This document shows positions 25,827 to 35,772 of a stretch of DNA of 64,000 nt, piece by piece. The stretch comes from Nodosilinea nodulosa PCC 7104 (GTDB taxonomy: Bacteria; Cyanobacteriota; Cyanobacteriia; Phormidesmidales; Phormidesmidaceae). The notes below the pieces were generated by a model that had not been told where the DNA came from, did not search any database, and saw nothing but the letters and a program-made list of their open reading frames with translations. Numbering within the stretch: the stretch's first letter is position 1; every line of letters starts with the position of its first letter. The stretch lies in the NCBI RefSeq assembly GCF_000309385.1, contig NZ_JH976537.1, forward strand, positions 3,006,815 through 3,070,814, read 5' to 3'. The position numbers and the translations under genes were made by a program.

Positions 25827-28800
25827 CTAGGACACCAGAGCAGGCTGAATTAAGTCTTCGAGGGTTTTGAGCAGGGTTTGCTCGTTGTAGGGTTTGGTAA
25901 AGTAGGCGGCGGCCCCCAGGCTCATGGCCAGCTGGCGGTGTTTTTTGCTGCTGCGGGAGGTCAGCATGGCCACGGGCAGGTTTTCGTGGCCGGTTTCGGC
26001 TTTGAGTCGGGCCAAAAAGCCGTAGCCGTCAAGGCGGGGCATTTCGACATCGCAGATGACGGCTTCGACGGCTAACCCGGCCACCAGTTTGTCAAGGGCA
26101 TCCTGACCGTCTTTGGCCTGAGCCACCTGGTATCCGGCTTTTTCGAGGGTGAGGGCTAGCAGCCGGCGGACGTTAATTGAGTCGTCAATGAGTAGCACAG
26201 TGGGTTTACGGGTGGCAGTGCTGGCCTCGTAGCGGGGGCTGTTGGTTAAAAAGGCGGGAATGGGCGTTTCGTCCAAGGTATTGGCACCGGAGGCTTCGCA
26301 GCTGGCGATCCAGTAGAGCAGCTCGGCGGTGTTGACCAGGGGCACCACCTGGCCGTCGCCCATAATAGTGCAGCTGTTGAACCCTTTAGGCATGGGCAGG
26401 TTGCCCACGACTCGGCGCAGGGCGACCTCTTGCTCGCCCCACGATCGCTCGACTTGCAGTCCCACCCAACGCTGGTTGGCCTGCACCAGCAGCACCGTGG
26501 GCTCGGAAATGGCGGGGGTGGTTTCGGGGCTTTCAATCACCACCGGGCAGTTGAACTGAAGCCAGTCGGCGAGCCGCACCAGCTGTACCAGTTCGCCATT
26601 CCACTCAAAGCTGTCTCGCCCGGCGGTGGTGAGAATGGATTCGGCGGGCAGGGCCAGAATTTCTTCGATCGCATCCACCGGAAAGGCCATGCGCATGCCC
26701 CGGCTCTCGGCAATCAGCACCCGCGTCACCGACAGGGTAAATGGAATCGCGATTGTAAAGGTCGTGCCTTCACCGGGCTGGGTATCGACCCGAATGTCGC
26801 CGCGAATGTCCTTGAGCTTGCTGCGCACGACATCCATGCCGATGCCGCGCCCTGACAGGTCGGTGACTTCGCTGGCGGTGCTGAAGCCTGGCTCGAAGAT
26901 CAGCGACAGCAGCTCCTGGGTGCTGGCGGCGGCGAGCAGGCCTTCGTCAAGGCCCATGTGGCGGGCGCGATCGCGAATTTTCTCCACCGCAATGCCGCCG
27001 CCGTCGTCGCGAATGGTGATAATGGTGCGGCTGTTTTGCTGCTGGGCTGAGATGGCGATCGTGCCGACGGCGGGCTTGCCGCGCTGCTGGCGGGTGGCGG
27101 CGTCTTCAATGCCGTGGTCGAAGCAGTTGCGGATGATGTGCATGAGCGGCTCTTGCAGGGCTTCGAGCACGTTGCGATCGACCAGGGTGCGATCGCCCCT
27201 GAGCTTGAGCTCCACAGGTTTGTCGTACTGGAGCGACATCTGCCGCAGGGAGCGGGGGTAGCGATCGAAAATATCCGCCAGGGGCCGCATGCGCAGCTGG
27301 GTCAGGTTTTTTTGCAGCTGGCGCGAGGTTTTGCGCAGGGTGCGGGTGGTTTGCTCGGTGCCGTCGAGGGAGAGCTCGATGTCGGCCCCCACCTCTTGCA
27401 GCTGAATAATGGTTTCAATGATTTCGCGAAAGGGCAGGTGCAGATCGCGGTAGTGGTCGAGTTCCAGCACGTCGAACTGCTGGCGCAAAAGGCTATCGGA
27501 GGTTTTGGCGGCGGGCTGGGCCGGGGCGGGCAGCAGGGGCTGGTCCTGGGTGGCCACGCGATCGTAGGCGGCGCGCAGATCGCTGTTGACCTGATCGAGG
27601 GTCCGCATCCGGGTTTGCAGAGTGCCGACTAGACCCCGCAGGCGGCTGACCTCTAGCTCTAGACGATGGCGCTCGATGGTGAGTTCGCCAAACAGATCGC
27701 TGAGCTGGTTGATCTGCTTCACCGGCACTCGCACCGTGCTATCGCTGGCGGCCCTATCGGTTTCACTGGCGCTCTGGCTGCTGGCAGCCCAGGTGCTTCC
27801 CTGAGCTGCGCCCTGGGCTGCGCCCCAGCCAGCGGCGGCGGCAAAGGCGTCAGCGGCTGGGGTGGCCTCTGGCCCGGTGCTCTGTGCATCGCCACGGGCG
27901 ACGCTCTGGTCAACCGTCTGGTCAACGCCCTCCAACTCCGCCAGGTCGTCATCGATATCGATCAGGTAGTCGGGGCGCAGCCCAGGCTCGTCGCCCAGGG
28001 GCCAGAGGGGAGCGGTAATGTCGCCATCGGCGAGGGTGGGAATCGGGCTGCCAGCGGGTTCGATCGCAAAGGAGTCGGCTCCGTCGGCAGCCGCTCCCAT
28101 GCGGGTGGGAATGGCGGTTAGCTGGCCCGTGAGAACCAGGGTCTGGGCCTGCCTCCATACCGCTAGGGCCTCCTGGGCAACGGGGACGAGCGCCTCGTCG
28201 ACAGCGGCGGTCACCCGATCGGCAACCGACTGGCACAGGCTGACAAACCCCTGGAGCTGAAGCATTTCTCCCAGGCCCCCCAGCTCCTGGGCCAAAATTT
28301 GCGTCTCCTCCCGCAGGCAGGGGGACGACTCAGCCAGCGCCCCCTCTAGCCGGATGAGACAGCCCTCGACCTCGCTCTGGAACAGCAGCGGGATAATATC
28401 CTGGCCATCCTCCGGGGACAGCATGGAGTAGGCGTCTTCGTCGACTGGGTCGCCCAGGCGATCGTGGAGCTGCTCAAAGATAGGGTTGGCGTGCTGCTCT
28501 ACCCACGACTGCTCGACCGGGGGCTGGGGCAGGCTGCCCTGGCTGAGGCGCTGGCGCTGGCCCACCATAACCTGGCTGAGGCAGTCGACCGCCGCCAGCA
28601 GCAGCTGCTCTAGGGAGTTGTCGATCTCGACTTTGCCGCGCTGCACCTTGAGCACCTTGAGGCTGTCTTCAAGGCGGTGGGCAAAGTCGCTGAGCAGCTG
28701 AAACCCCATCAGGGCTGCCCCTCCCTTAATGGAGTGGGCGGCTCGCAGGGCTTCGTTGATGGTGCTGGCCTCGAAGGTTTGGGGCAGCCCCATCAGGTGG

Positions 28801-28877
28801 GTGCCCAGGGTTTCAAGGTATTCTTGGGCCTCGTCGAGAAACTGAAGCCGAATTTCAAGTTCCTTTGCGTCGGACAT
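25827..28877 (-). CDS. pixL: CheA-type hybrid histidine kinase of the phototaxis cluster
   Basis: At 1016 residues it has an HPt domain with H48 (RAAHSIKGGAA), a long acidic linker, a dimerisation region (INQLSDLFGELTIERHRL) and an ATPase domain (HIIRNCFDHGIEDAATR, DDGGGIAVEKI, LSGRGIGMDVV). A CheW-like domain and a C-terminal receiver (VLLIDDSINVRR, VICDVEMPR, FTKPYNE) follow. The symbol rests on its place next to a PixJ-type photoreceptor and the conserved gene order. It should phosphorylate PixH and PixG homologues. The receptor gene ends 117 bases upstream across a tandem-repeat spacer. Confidence 0.92.
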   Translation of the reverse strand: MSDAKELEIRLQFLDEAQEYLETLGTHLMGLPQTFEASTINEALRAAHSIKGGAALMGFQLLSDFAHRLEDSLKVLKVQRGKVEIDNSLEQLLLAAVDCLSQVMVGQRQRLSQGSLPQPPVEQSWVEQHANPIFEQLHDRLGDPVDEDAYSMLSPEDGQDIIPLLFQSEVEGCLIRLEGALAESSPCLREETQILAQELGGLGEMLQLQGFVSLCQSVADRVTAAVDEALVPVAQEALAVWRQAQTLVLTGQLTAIPTRMGAAADGADSFAIEPAGSPIPTLADGDITAPLWPLGDEPGLRPDYLIDIDDDLAELEGVDQTVDQSVARGDAQSTGPEATPAADAFAAAAGWGAAQGAAQGSTWAASSQSASETDRAASDSTVRVPVKQINQLSDLFGELTIERHRLELEVSRLRGLVGTLQTRMRTLDQVNSDLRAAYDRVATQDQPLLPAPAQPAAKTSDSLLRQQFDVLELDHYRDLHLPFREIIETIIQLQEVGADIELSLDGTEQTTRTLRKTSRQLQKNLTQLRMRPLADIFDRYPRSLRQMSLQYDKPVELKLRGDRTLVDRNVLEALQEPLMHIIRNCFDHGIEDAATRQQRGKPAVGTIAISAQQQNSRTIITIRDDGGGIAVEKIRDRARHMGLDEGLLAAASTQELLSLIFEPGFSTASEVTDLSGRGIGMDVVRSKLKDIRGDIRVDTQPGEGTTFTIAIPFTLSVTRVLIAESRGMRMAFPVDAIEEILALPAESILTTAGRDSFEWNGELVQLVRLADWLQFNCPVVIESPETTPAISEPTVLLVQANQRWVGLQVERSWGEQEVALRRVVGNLPMPKGFNSCTIMGDGQVVPLVNTAELLYWIASCEASGANTLDETPIPAFLTNSPRYEASTATRKPTVLLIDDSINVRRLLALTLEKAGYQVAQAKDGQDALDKLVAGLAVEAVICDVEMPRLDGYGFLARLKAETGHENLPVAMLTSRSSKKHRQLAMSLGAAAYFTKPYNEQTLLKTLEDLIQPALVS

Positions 28878-28883
28878 GGTTTG

Positions 28884-28990
28884 GGGAGGGGTAGGGGGGT
28901 GCGTGGGTGCGTGGGTGCGTGGGTGCGTGGGTGCGTGGGGGCGTGGGGGTGTGGGGACTTTGTAACCTCGTCACTCCATCACCCCGTTAC
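28884..28990. repeat. Octamer tandem repeat spacer between receptor and kinase genes
   Basis: About six copies of GGGTGCGT pass into GGGGGCGT and GGGGTGTG (28895-28958). A short core (ACTTTGTAACCTCGTCACTC) and a pyrimidine arm (CATCACCCCGTTACCCCATCAC) follow. The layout of purine arm, core and pyrimidine arm parallels the element at 18884-19064 although the sequences differ. Confidence 0.8.
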
Positions 28991-28994
28991 CCCA

Positions 28995-31900
28995 TCACTC
29001 TTCACCGGTCTTAAACGTCCCCACGGTGGCCTGGAGCGATCGCGCCACATCCACGGTCTCCCGCAGGGAGGTGGAGATGTCGCGGGAGGACTGGGAGGTG
29101 CGGGTTGACTCCTGGGCGATCGCCTGCATGAGCTGCGTCACGTTCTCAGAGATTTCCACCTGGGAGACAGTGGCGTCAGAAATCGATCGCACCAGGGCGT
29201 CGATCTGCTGGGAGACATCGAGAATGCGGCCCAGATTGAGCTTGGCGTCTTCCACCAGGCGGGTACCGGCGACCACCTCGGTGGTGCTCTGGTCCATGGC
29301 GTCGACCACCTCGGCGGTTTCGCGCTGAATGGTTTCGACAATCCGCTCAATTTCTTTGGTGGCTTCGGCGGAGCGGGCGGCCAGTTCGCCGACCTCTTCG
29401 GCCACTACCGCAAAGCCCTGGCCCTCTTCCCCAGCGCGGGCGGCCTCAATGCCGGCGTTGATGGCCAGCAGGTTAGTCTGCATGGCAATCTGGTTGATCA
29501 GCGAGACCGCCTTGGAGATCTGCTGGGACGATTCGCCCAGGCGCTTCACTTTTTTGGAGGTTTCGCCGATGATTTCCCGCAGGGTGAGAATGTTCTGCAC
29601 GGTCAGATCCATGGCCTGGCCGCTGGTCTCGGCGGTGGCCGAGGCGCTGTTGGCCACCACGGCGGCCTGCTGGGCGCTGCGGGCCACCTGCTGAATGGAG
29701 GCGGTCATGGCCTCCACCGAGGCCAGGGTTTGGGTGACGTCGTCGGCCTGGCGCAGGGCCTCGGTGGCGAGGGCCTGGATCGCGCCTTCGTTTTCGCCCA
29801 GGGAGGCGTTTACCTGCTCGGCGGAGGTTTTCACCTTGGTGACAATCTGCCGCAGGCTTTCCACAATTGAGTTAAAGAAGTCGGCAACGGTGCCAATTTC
29901 GCCAGCCGTGACATCGGCGCGCACGGTGAGGTCGCCGCGGGAGGCCCCTTCGACCTCGCTGAGCAGCTCGACTAGCTGAAGCTGGAGGGCCTCCTGCTTC
30001 TGGCGACGCTCCTCGGAAAGGGCCGTAGTTTGAGCGTAGAGTTGGGCCTGCTCTAGGGCGAAGCCCAGCTGCACGGCCACCTGGCGGAAGAAGCTGATCT
30101 CCATAGCATCCCAGCTGCGGGGTCTGCTGCACTGGTGGGCGATCAGCAGCCCCACCAGTTCGTCGTTGATGAGAATAGGGGCGACCAGGTTGGCCTTGAC
30201 GTTGTACTGTTCGAGCTGGCGCAGGTGGCACTCGGTCAGCCCCGCCTCGGCCAGGTTGGACACCGCCTGCACGCGGCCCTGGCGATACTGCTCGATGTAT
30301 TTTTCTTTGAAGCAGGGGTCGTAGAGGTCGTTGCCAAGGGCGGTGGGCCAGCCCTGCTCGATCGACTCGGCCACAAAGGTGCCCTTCCAGGTGTCGTCGA
30401 ACTTGTACACAACGACGCGATCGCTGCGCAGCGCCCGGCGGGTTTCGGTGACGGCGGCCCTGTAGATGCGCTCCTGGTCCAGGCTTTCCCGCATCAGAGA
30501 AACAATCTCGTTGAGCTGGCGCTCGCGGGCGGCGTTGATCTCCTGCTGTTGCAGCAGGCGGGCCTGGCTGAGGGCATAGCCAATCTGCACCGCCACCTGC
30601 TCTAGCAGCTCAATTTCGTCGCTGCTCCAGTGGCGGGGGCGATCGCACTGGTGGACGCACAGCAGGCCAATCAGCTCATCGCCCGCCAGCAGCGGGGCCA
30701 CCATATTGGCCATTACCTGTAGGTTCTCCAGAATGTCGCAGTGGCATTGGGACAGCTCGGCCTCTGTGCGGTTGGCCATGGAGGTCACCTGACCTGAGTA
30801 GTAGCGCTCCAGGGCCTCGGGCGTGAGGGGGTCTGCGATCGATTGGCCCATGGCTCGCTTCCAGCCGCGCCCGACGGCCTCGGCGGTGACATCGCCCGCC
30901 TTAAAGTCGGGGTGGAAGCGATAGATCAGCACGCGGTCGACCCCTAGCACTTCCCGCAGCCCCTCAACCGAGGTGCTGAGAATGGTCTGCTCGTTGAGGG
31001 ACTGACGAATGCGGCCGGTCAGGTCGGCCAGCAGTTTGGCGCGGGTGGCGACGGCCTGCTCTTTTTGGCTCTGGCGGCGCAGCAGGTCTTCGGAGCCGGT
31101 AATGTTTTCGGCCAGCTGGTTAAAGGCCTGGGCCACCTGGCCCACTTCGTCGGTGGCAAACACCTCAGCGCGGGCCTCGCGATCGCCCATGCCAAAGCGC
31201 CAGGCCGCCTGCTGAAGATTTTTCATGGGCCGCAAAATCGATCGCCCCAGCAGGCCGGCGATCACCACGTCAGCCCCGAGGGCCACGAGCGCGATCAGCA
31301 GCTGCAGCCGCAGGCTGTGGCCAATTAAGGCGTTGAGGCTGGCTTCGGAGGTGCCCCGCACCATCACGGCCACCGGCTCGCCGTTGAAGTCTTTGATGGC
31401 GCGGGCGGCCAGGGTGTAGGTGGTGCCGTTGATGCGATCGCGGCGGGTCACCTCCCCTGGGCTGGCGGCGGCTTGCTCAATCAGGGCGGGCGAGTCGAGG
31501 GGCACGTTGGCGGCGGCCTGATCCAGCTCGGCGTTGTCCCCGGCGTAGAGGCCCGTGGCCAGGTCAAATCCACCGCTGCCGTCGCGCTGATAGATGGCGC
31601 TGTAGCCGTTGCCAAAGGGGGCGATCGCCCCCTTTGGCATGTTGTCTTTACCGTTGACAATATCGCCCGACACCAGCGCCCCCACCACTTGCCCAGAGGC
31701 CGGATCGCTGACCGGGGTAATCGTGTAGCGAATCAGCGCATCCTGGTTGACAAAGCCCGAGGGCAGGGGCGGGGCTTCGTTGCGCAGCTCATCCCAGCTA
31801 ACGATGGCGCTGGTTTTGATCTGGCGGGGGTTTTGCAGCACGGTGCCCACCAGGCCGTTGGGGTCAAACTGCTGACCCCGGCGATCGCGGTTGGCATTGG

Positions 31901-32471
31901 CAATAATGCTCAAATCGTTGCCCACCAGGGTGGCGTACTCAATATTGCGGGCCTTAATTTCGTTCTTTAGAATTTGCTGCACCGCCGCAATTGACCCCGG
32001 CGGTATCGCCTCGCCGCGCGCGTGGGCCGCCGCCGCCTCGACAATGGCGCGGTTGTCGGACTGGCCCCTGAAGCCAAACCCCATCTGGTTAATCTTGATG
32101 TTGTACTCAATATCGGTGACGGCCAGCTCGGCCTTGGCCTGATTGAGCAGCTGACTGCGACCGCCCACGACGATCAAAAGCGACCCCACCCCCACCAGAC
32201 CCAGCACAGAAATCACCTCGGAGGTAAACAACCCCGCCATTTGCTTCTGCCGCACGCTGAGGTTGCTGAACCACTGCACCCAGCCCCACTGCGCCTGCTG
32301 GGTAATTTTGACCGCGTTTCGCACCTCCGGGCCGTAGGCTACGCCGCGATATATCAACCCGCTGGATTTGTCATCCGGTGAACCTTGGCCATTCTCCATG
32401 CCGTTGGGCTGGCCTGGAGCGAGATCTTCATCGGCAGGGGCAGGGGTATAGGGTCGAAAGTCTGTGGTCAT
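28995..32471 (-). CDS. pixJ: Cyanobacteriochrome chemoreceptor for phototaxis
   Basis: The 1158-residue receptor has membrane helices near 83-105 and 388-412 around a periplasmic sensor. HAMP, two GAF domains, a second HAMP-like segment and a methyl-accepting signalling domain ([20 protein letters not shown]) follow. The second GAF has both bilin-linking cysteines: C720 in the DPCF motif and C748 in LTECH, exactly 28 residues apart as in the blue/green-sensing PixJ group. The first GAF has the canonical C576-H577 (QCHC) but DPLT in place of DXCF, so it could carry a single-cysteine bilin. It should report light to the kinase through CheW and steer pilus motility. Confidence 0.94.
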   Translation of the reverse strand: MTTDFRPYTPAPADEDLAPGQPNGMENGQGSPDDKSSGLIYRGVAYGPEVRNAVKITQQAQWGWVQWFSNLSVRQKQMAGLFTSEVISVLGLVGVGSLLIVVGGRSQLLNQAKAELAVTDIEYNIKINQMGFGFRGQSDNRAIVEAAAAHARGEAIPPGSIAAVQQILKNEIKARNIEYATLVGNDLSIIANANRDRRGQQFDPNGLVGTVLQNPRQIKTSAIVSWDELRNEAPPLPSGFVNQDALIRYTITPVSDPASGQVVGALVSGDIVNGKDNMPKGAIAPFGNGYSAIYQRDGSGGFDLATGLYAGDNAELDQAAANVPLDSPALIEQAAASPGEVTRRDRINGTTYTLAARAIKDFNGEPVAVMVRGTSEASLNALIGHSLRLQLLIALVALGADVVIAGLLGRSILRPMKNLQQAAWRFGMGDREARAEVFATDEVGQVAQAFNQLAENITGSEDLLRRQSQKEQAVATRAKLLADLTGRIRQSLNEQTILSTSVEGLREVLGVDRVLIYRFHPDFKAGDVTAEAVGRGWKRAMGQSIADPLTPEALERYYSGQVTSMANRTEAELSQCHCDILENLQVMANMVAPLLAGDELIGLLCVHQCDRPRHWSSDEIELLEQVAVQIGYALSQARLLQQQEINAARERQLNEIVSLMRESLDQERIYRAAVTETRRALRSDRVVVYKFDDTWKGTFVAESIEQGWPTALGNDLYDPCFKEKYIEQYRQGRVQAVSNLAEAGLTECHLRQLEQYNVKANLVAPILINDELVGLLIAHQCSRPRSWDAMEISFFRQVAVQLGFALEQAQLYAQTTALSEERRQKQEALQLQLVELLSEVEGASRGDLTVRADVTAGEIGTVADFFNSIVESLRQIVTKVKTSAEQVNASLGENEGAIQALATEALRQADDVTQTLASVEAMTASIQQVARSAQQAAVVANSASATAETSGQAMDLTVQNILTLREIIGETSKKVKRLGESSQQISKAVSLINQIAMQTNLLAINAGIEAARAGEEGQGFAVVAEEVGELAARSAEATKEIERIVETIQRETAEVVDAMDQSTTEVVAGTRLVEDAKLNLGRILDVSQQIDALVRSISDATVSQVEISENVTQLMQAIAQESTRTSQSSRDISTSLRETVDVARSLQATVGTFKTGEE

Positions 32472-32697
32472 GGGTCAACTACCTTAATGAAGTGGCTGTA
32501 TAAAGCGAACCGGAGTGAGTGGGAGGAACCGCCCAGGCGGCCGGAGCACTGCCCCAGCCAGCGGTCTGAGCTGGCACAAAGAATGGTTGAGATGCTGAAG
32601 AATCGCTGATGGTAGGGAGGCCAAGGCCCAAAGTTGACCGGGGCAATGGCGGGTGGAACAGACCCCAGGACCTGTCGCAAAGCCCTAGGGGTAAACG

Positions 32698-33213
32698 CTA
32701 AAGCGCCTGGAGGGCCGGAGCGCGCAGCAGGGCCTCGCCGTCCAGGCTCAGCAGCACTTCTCCCTCCTGCAGCACGCAGCCCCGCAAAAAAGGCACCAGC
32801 CCTGGGGGAACATGGGCCGGGGCGGGCTGTAGGTGCTGGGGTGGCAGGCTGAGAATGCCGTCGATGCGGCTGACCCGCAGCCCCAGGGCCACCGTGCCCA
32901 CCTGCATCTGCACCAGGTGGTACTGCTGGGAGTTGGGGTAGGCGGTGGGCAGCCCCAGCAGCAGGGCCAGATCCACCACCCACAGCACCTGACTGCGGCG
33001 GTTGATTAGCCCCAGCAGGGCGGGGTGCATGTTGGGCATCGGGGTAATGCTGGCCGCCGGAGTCGCGATCGCCTCCTGCACCTGGCGCGTGGACAGCAGG
33101 GCGGGCTGGTGGCCCAGGCTAAAGCGCAGATAGCTCTGGGTCAGCGGTGCCAGCGATTGGGCCGCCAGGGCTGCCCCCGCAGGCTGAGACTGAATTAGCG
33201 ATAAATTGCTCAT
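32698..33213 (-). CDS. pixI: CheW-type adaptor of the phototaxis cluster
   Basis: The 171-residue protein has a CheW domain: FSLGHQPALLSTRQVQEAI, MHPALLGLINRRSQVLWVVDLA and VPFLRGCVLQEGEVLLSLDG. It links receptor and CheA kinase. Its start overlaps the stop of the upstream CheY-type gene by four bases (ATGA, 33210-33213), so translation is coupled. The receptor gene follows after 226 bases with no strong structure between. Confidence 0.9.
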   Translation of the reverse strand: MSNLSLIQSQPAGAALAAQSLAPLTQSYLRFSLGHQPALLSTRQVQEAIATPAASITPMPNMHPALLGLINRRSQVLWVVDLALLLGLPTAYPNSQQYHLVQMQVGTVALGLRVSRIDGILSLPPQHLQPAPAHVPPGLVPFLRGCVLQEGEVLLSLDGEALLRAPALQAL

Positions 33214-33596
33214 CGGTTGACCCTCATCACCGCCATCACAGACTGCACCAGCTGGTCGCGGGTGTAGGGCTTAGTCAGGTAGGCGTCGGCCCCCTGGCGC
33301 ATGCCCCACAGGCGGTCGATATCTTGATTTTTGGAGGTGCACAGCACAATCGGTACGTGGGCGGTGGCGGGCTGCTTTTTGAGGCTGCGGCATAGCTCAA
33401 AGCCGCTCATGCCGGGCATGACCACATCGGTGACGATGACATCGGGGGGGTGCTGAGCCGCTTTGTCGAGGGCCTCCTGGGCCGTAACGGCACAGATCAC
33501 CGTACAGCCGCTGTCGCGCAGGTAGTGCACCATTAGCTCCATTTCGGAGGGAGTATCTTCAACCACCAAAACAGTGCCTGCTAGAGTCGCTTGCAT
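33210..33596 (-). CDS. pixH: CheY-like response regulator of the phototaxis cluster
   Basis: A receiver domain of 128 residues when started at the ATG at 33596 (MQATLAGTVLVVEDTPSEME). An upstream in-frame start at 33704 would add 36 residues without receiver character. Phosphoacceptor Asp is in VIVTDVVMPG; VLCTSKN and LTKPYTR hold the other active-site residues. PixH-type proteins oppose or balance the PixG-type output on the pilus motors. It overlaps the CheW gene by four bases. Confidence 0.92.
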   Translation of the reverse strand: MQATLAGTVLVVEDTPSEMELMVHYLRDSGCTVICAVTAQEALDKAAQHPPDVIVTDVVMPGMSGFELCRSLKKQPATAHVPIVLCTSKNQDIDRLWGMRQGADAYLTKPYTRDQLVQSVMAVMRVNR

Positions 33597-33790
33597 AATA
33601 AATTTACCTAGGGAATGGATAGGCCACAGCAGCAATAATTCGCGACGCAGTGGTGGTCGAAAATTGCCGCCAGGGCGGGAAAAATTCGTAAAATCTCTGG
33701 GCATGCGTCCGGCTGCCCGTCAGCAAAAAGGCGTGATCGGGCTAAACAGGCTGCCCTCAAGCCTCAATTTGCAGACAGCCGTAAGCCCAG

Positions 33791-34846
33791 CTAATTCAAA
33801 TATTTAAAGATGAACTTAAGCAGATCGGACTGGTTAAAGGGTTTGGTTAAGTAGCCCGAGGCTCGCACCAGTTTTGCCTTAGCGCGATCGATAAAGCCAG
33901 TGTTACTTGTCACCATAATGATGGGCGTGGTTTTAAAGTCTGGGTGACGACGCAGCAGCGAACACAGCTCATAGCCATCCAGGTTGGGCATGGTGACATC
34001 CAGCAAGATTAAATCGGGTTTATTGCGAATCACCTGCATCAGCGCTTTTACCGGATCGTCGATCATAATTACCGAGAAGATTTTGTCGTCTAAAAAGCTG
34101 TTGATTGCCTGCAAAACGGTGGGGCTATCGTCGATGCAGGCAATGGTGTAGTGGTCCTTGGCCCCCGCTCTAGCCGCACCAATACCCAGACCAGCGACGC
34201 CGCTATTGGCCATAGATGTGGCTGGGGGCGCAGCGGGGGCGGCGGTTAGGGTAGCGCCCCCCAGCCGCTGGGTGCCGCCGTTGAGCTGGCTGAAACTGCC
34301 CCGACGCTGTTTGAGGCGGGCGTAGCATTCTTCTACCGTGGTGCGCAGGTTGAGCTGGCAGTACCGGGGGGCATTGCCCAGACTGTTGCCTTCGATCAGT
34401 TCGTAGCTACCCTGGCGCACCTCCAAAAAGCCTTCCAGCACTTCCTTGGAAATTGTTTCAACCAGGGTTGAGGCCTGATTGTGGTGCAGGTGCTGCTGCT
34501 CGACCAGCCAGCAAATGGCCCGATAGTCGGCCAGGCTGGTGGCGGCGGTAGCCTTTTGCTCAAACAAAAGCCGCACCTGCACGCGCACGGCGCTGACCAG
34601 GGAGGGCACCTGTAAACTCAGCCGCCGCAGGTGGCCGTCCAGCCGCTCGAAGGCTCGGTCGACTGTGGAAACGTAATTGATTTGTCCCTGGTCTAAACAG
34701 ATTAGCCAGGTGTTGGTTGGGGTAATGACCTGTAGACAGCCGGTCACCTGCCGACTGCTCACCTGGGCTAGCAGGCTCAGCGGGTGCAGTGGAGTAGGAG
34801 AAGATGGTGATGCCATGGGAACGGTGTTCAAGAGCGATGGTTGCAT
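33791..34846 (-). CDS. pixG: PatA/PixG-type response regulator, head of the phototaxis cluster
   Basis: The 351-residue protein has a PatA-type N-terminal domain (about 18-190, starting LHPLSLLAQVSSRQVTGCLQV), an Ala-rich linker and a C-terminal receiver (IACIDDSPTVLQ, phosphoacceptor Asp in LILLDVTMPN, IMVTSNTG, LTKPFNQ). It is the first gene of the five-gene order pixG-H-I-J-L. Its upstream region (34847-35772) is long and holds a 26-bp palindrome and 14-bp repeats. The function, acting on type IV pilus motors, follows from the Synechocystis pix system. Confidence 0.9.
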   Translation of the reverse strand: MQPSLLNTVPMASPSSPTPLHPLSLLAQVSSRQVTGCLQVITPTNTWLICLDQGQINYVSTVDRAFERLDGHLRRLSLQVPSLVSAVRVQVRLLFEQKATAATSLADYRAICWLVEQQHLHHNQASTLVETISKEVLEGFLEVRQGSYELIEGNSLGNAPRYCQLNLRTTVEECYARLKQRRGSFSQLNGGTQRLGGATLTAAPAAPPATSMANSGVAGLGIGAARAGAKDHYTIACIDDSPTVLQAINSFLDDKIFSVIMIDDPVKALMQVIRNKPDLILLDVTMPNLDGYELCSLLRRHPDFKTTPIIMVTSNTGFIDRAKAKLVRASGYLTKPFNQSDLLKFIFKYLN

Positions 34847-35058
34847 AGCGGTTCACTACAGAGAAAAGGAAATGCACAGTGGGCGGTAGATAGCATGGAC
34901 GGCTGGGCTGTGAGCTGCACCGCCACGCTGCTTTGGGTGGGTCTGGGGCCAAGGCTGAACTGAAACAGCGAAAATAGCGCTGCTGCGGAGTCTTCTGGCG
35001 AAAAATGCTGGATTTCTGGCGGTCAATTGGGCGATCGGGCCTGTTGACCAACGCCGTG

Positions 35059-35084
35059 GCTGAGGGCGCGATCGCGCCCTCAGC
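35059..35084. promoter_or_regulatory. Perfect 26-bp palindrome centred on HIP1
   Basis: GCTGAGGGC arms enclose GCGATCGC with an exact dyad. It lies about 210 bases upstream of the pixG start. No T run follows, so it is a candidate operator or hairpin and not a plain terminator. Confidence 0.55.
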
Positions 35085-35201
35085 CCTCAGCTTCCGCTGG
35101 GTCAGACTTGGATCTGGCCCGCTGGCTTCGGATGATTCATCAACCGTGGCGTCTATTGCCTCTATTAAAGAAGGCGTCCATGGATTGATTGCGGTCAAAA
35201 A

Positions 35202-35243
35202 TACAATTGCGCCTGTACAATCGCGCCTAATACGATCGCGCCC
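35202..35243. repeat. Three tandem 14-bp repeats
   Basis: TACAATTGCGCCTG, TACAATCGCGCCTA and ATACGATCGCGCCC stand in a row, diverging slightly. The 14-base spacing is not a helical multiple. They lie about 360 bases upstream of pixG and could be an iteron-like binding array or a slipped duplication. Confidence 0.6.
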
Positions 35244-35772
35244 AACAATATGCTGATTCAGCCTGATTCAGCTCTCAGGACCTGACTCTAATTCAATCAT
35301 TCTCAAAGAAACTGCGATTTTGGCAGCTATTTTTGAAGGGGTAGATGCGTCAATGAGGATGGGTAGAAGCCTGTGAATCTTGTCTAGCCTGGAGGCTAGA
35401 TGGAGAGATAAAATCAGAAAAAATCTGATATTGATCTCAAAAAATACAAGGTAATTGAAAAGTGAAAATGATCAGGAACTAAGCGCTAAACCGTTACCTT
35501 TGTGATTTGATAATAACAGATTAAGGAGGTTGCATTATAAAAAGCAAGTGAATGATAGAAAGTGATTTTGGCTGACTATAAAGTGGGGGTAAAGGTTTTG
35601 ATAGCCCGGCCCTGTCTGGACTCGATGGCCCAGAAATAGCGCCGAATAGATACTATCCCTCGCCACCGACAGGTCAGTTTTTAGGGCTGTACGATGGCCC
35701 ATAGCCGGGCCGGAAAAATATGCGGTGCCGCCCTGGCCGAGGGCCAGACTGCTAGCCTGGGCAGGAATAAAA

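Larger units (their letters stand above)
34847..35772. other. Long gap with palindrome and short repeats upstream of pixG
   Basis: About 930 bases lie between the pixG start and the 3' end of the cellulose synthase gene. No frame is convincing as a gene. The left part near pixG is G+C-rich and must hold the pix promoter. The right part (35280-35640) is A+T-rich, with a small hairpin TCTAGCC-TGGA-GGCTAGA (35383-35400) and an isolated AAGGAGGT at 35522-35529 that is followed by no long frame. Confidence 0.6.

Noticed and set aside
34560..35198. A 212-codon minus-strand frame overlapping pixG and its upstream region
   Set aside because: It is out of frame with pixG, covers its 5' part and has composition of a shadow frame.
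35522..35565. A perfect Shine-Dalgarno-like AAGGAGGT suggesting a small gene
   Set aside because: No ATG or GTG follows at the right distance; only an 11-codon TTG frame is present, too little to call a gene.
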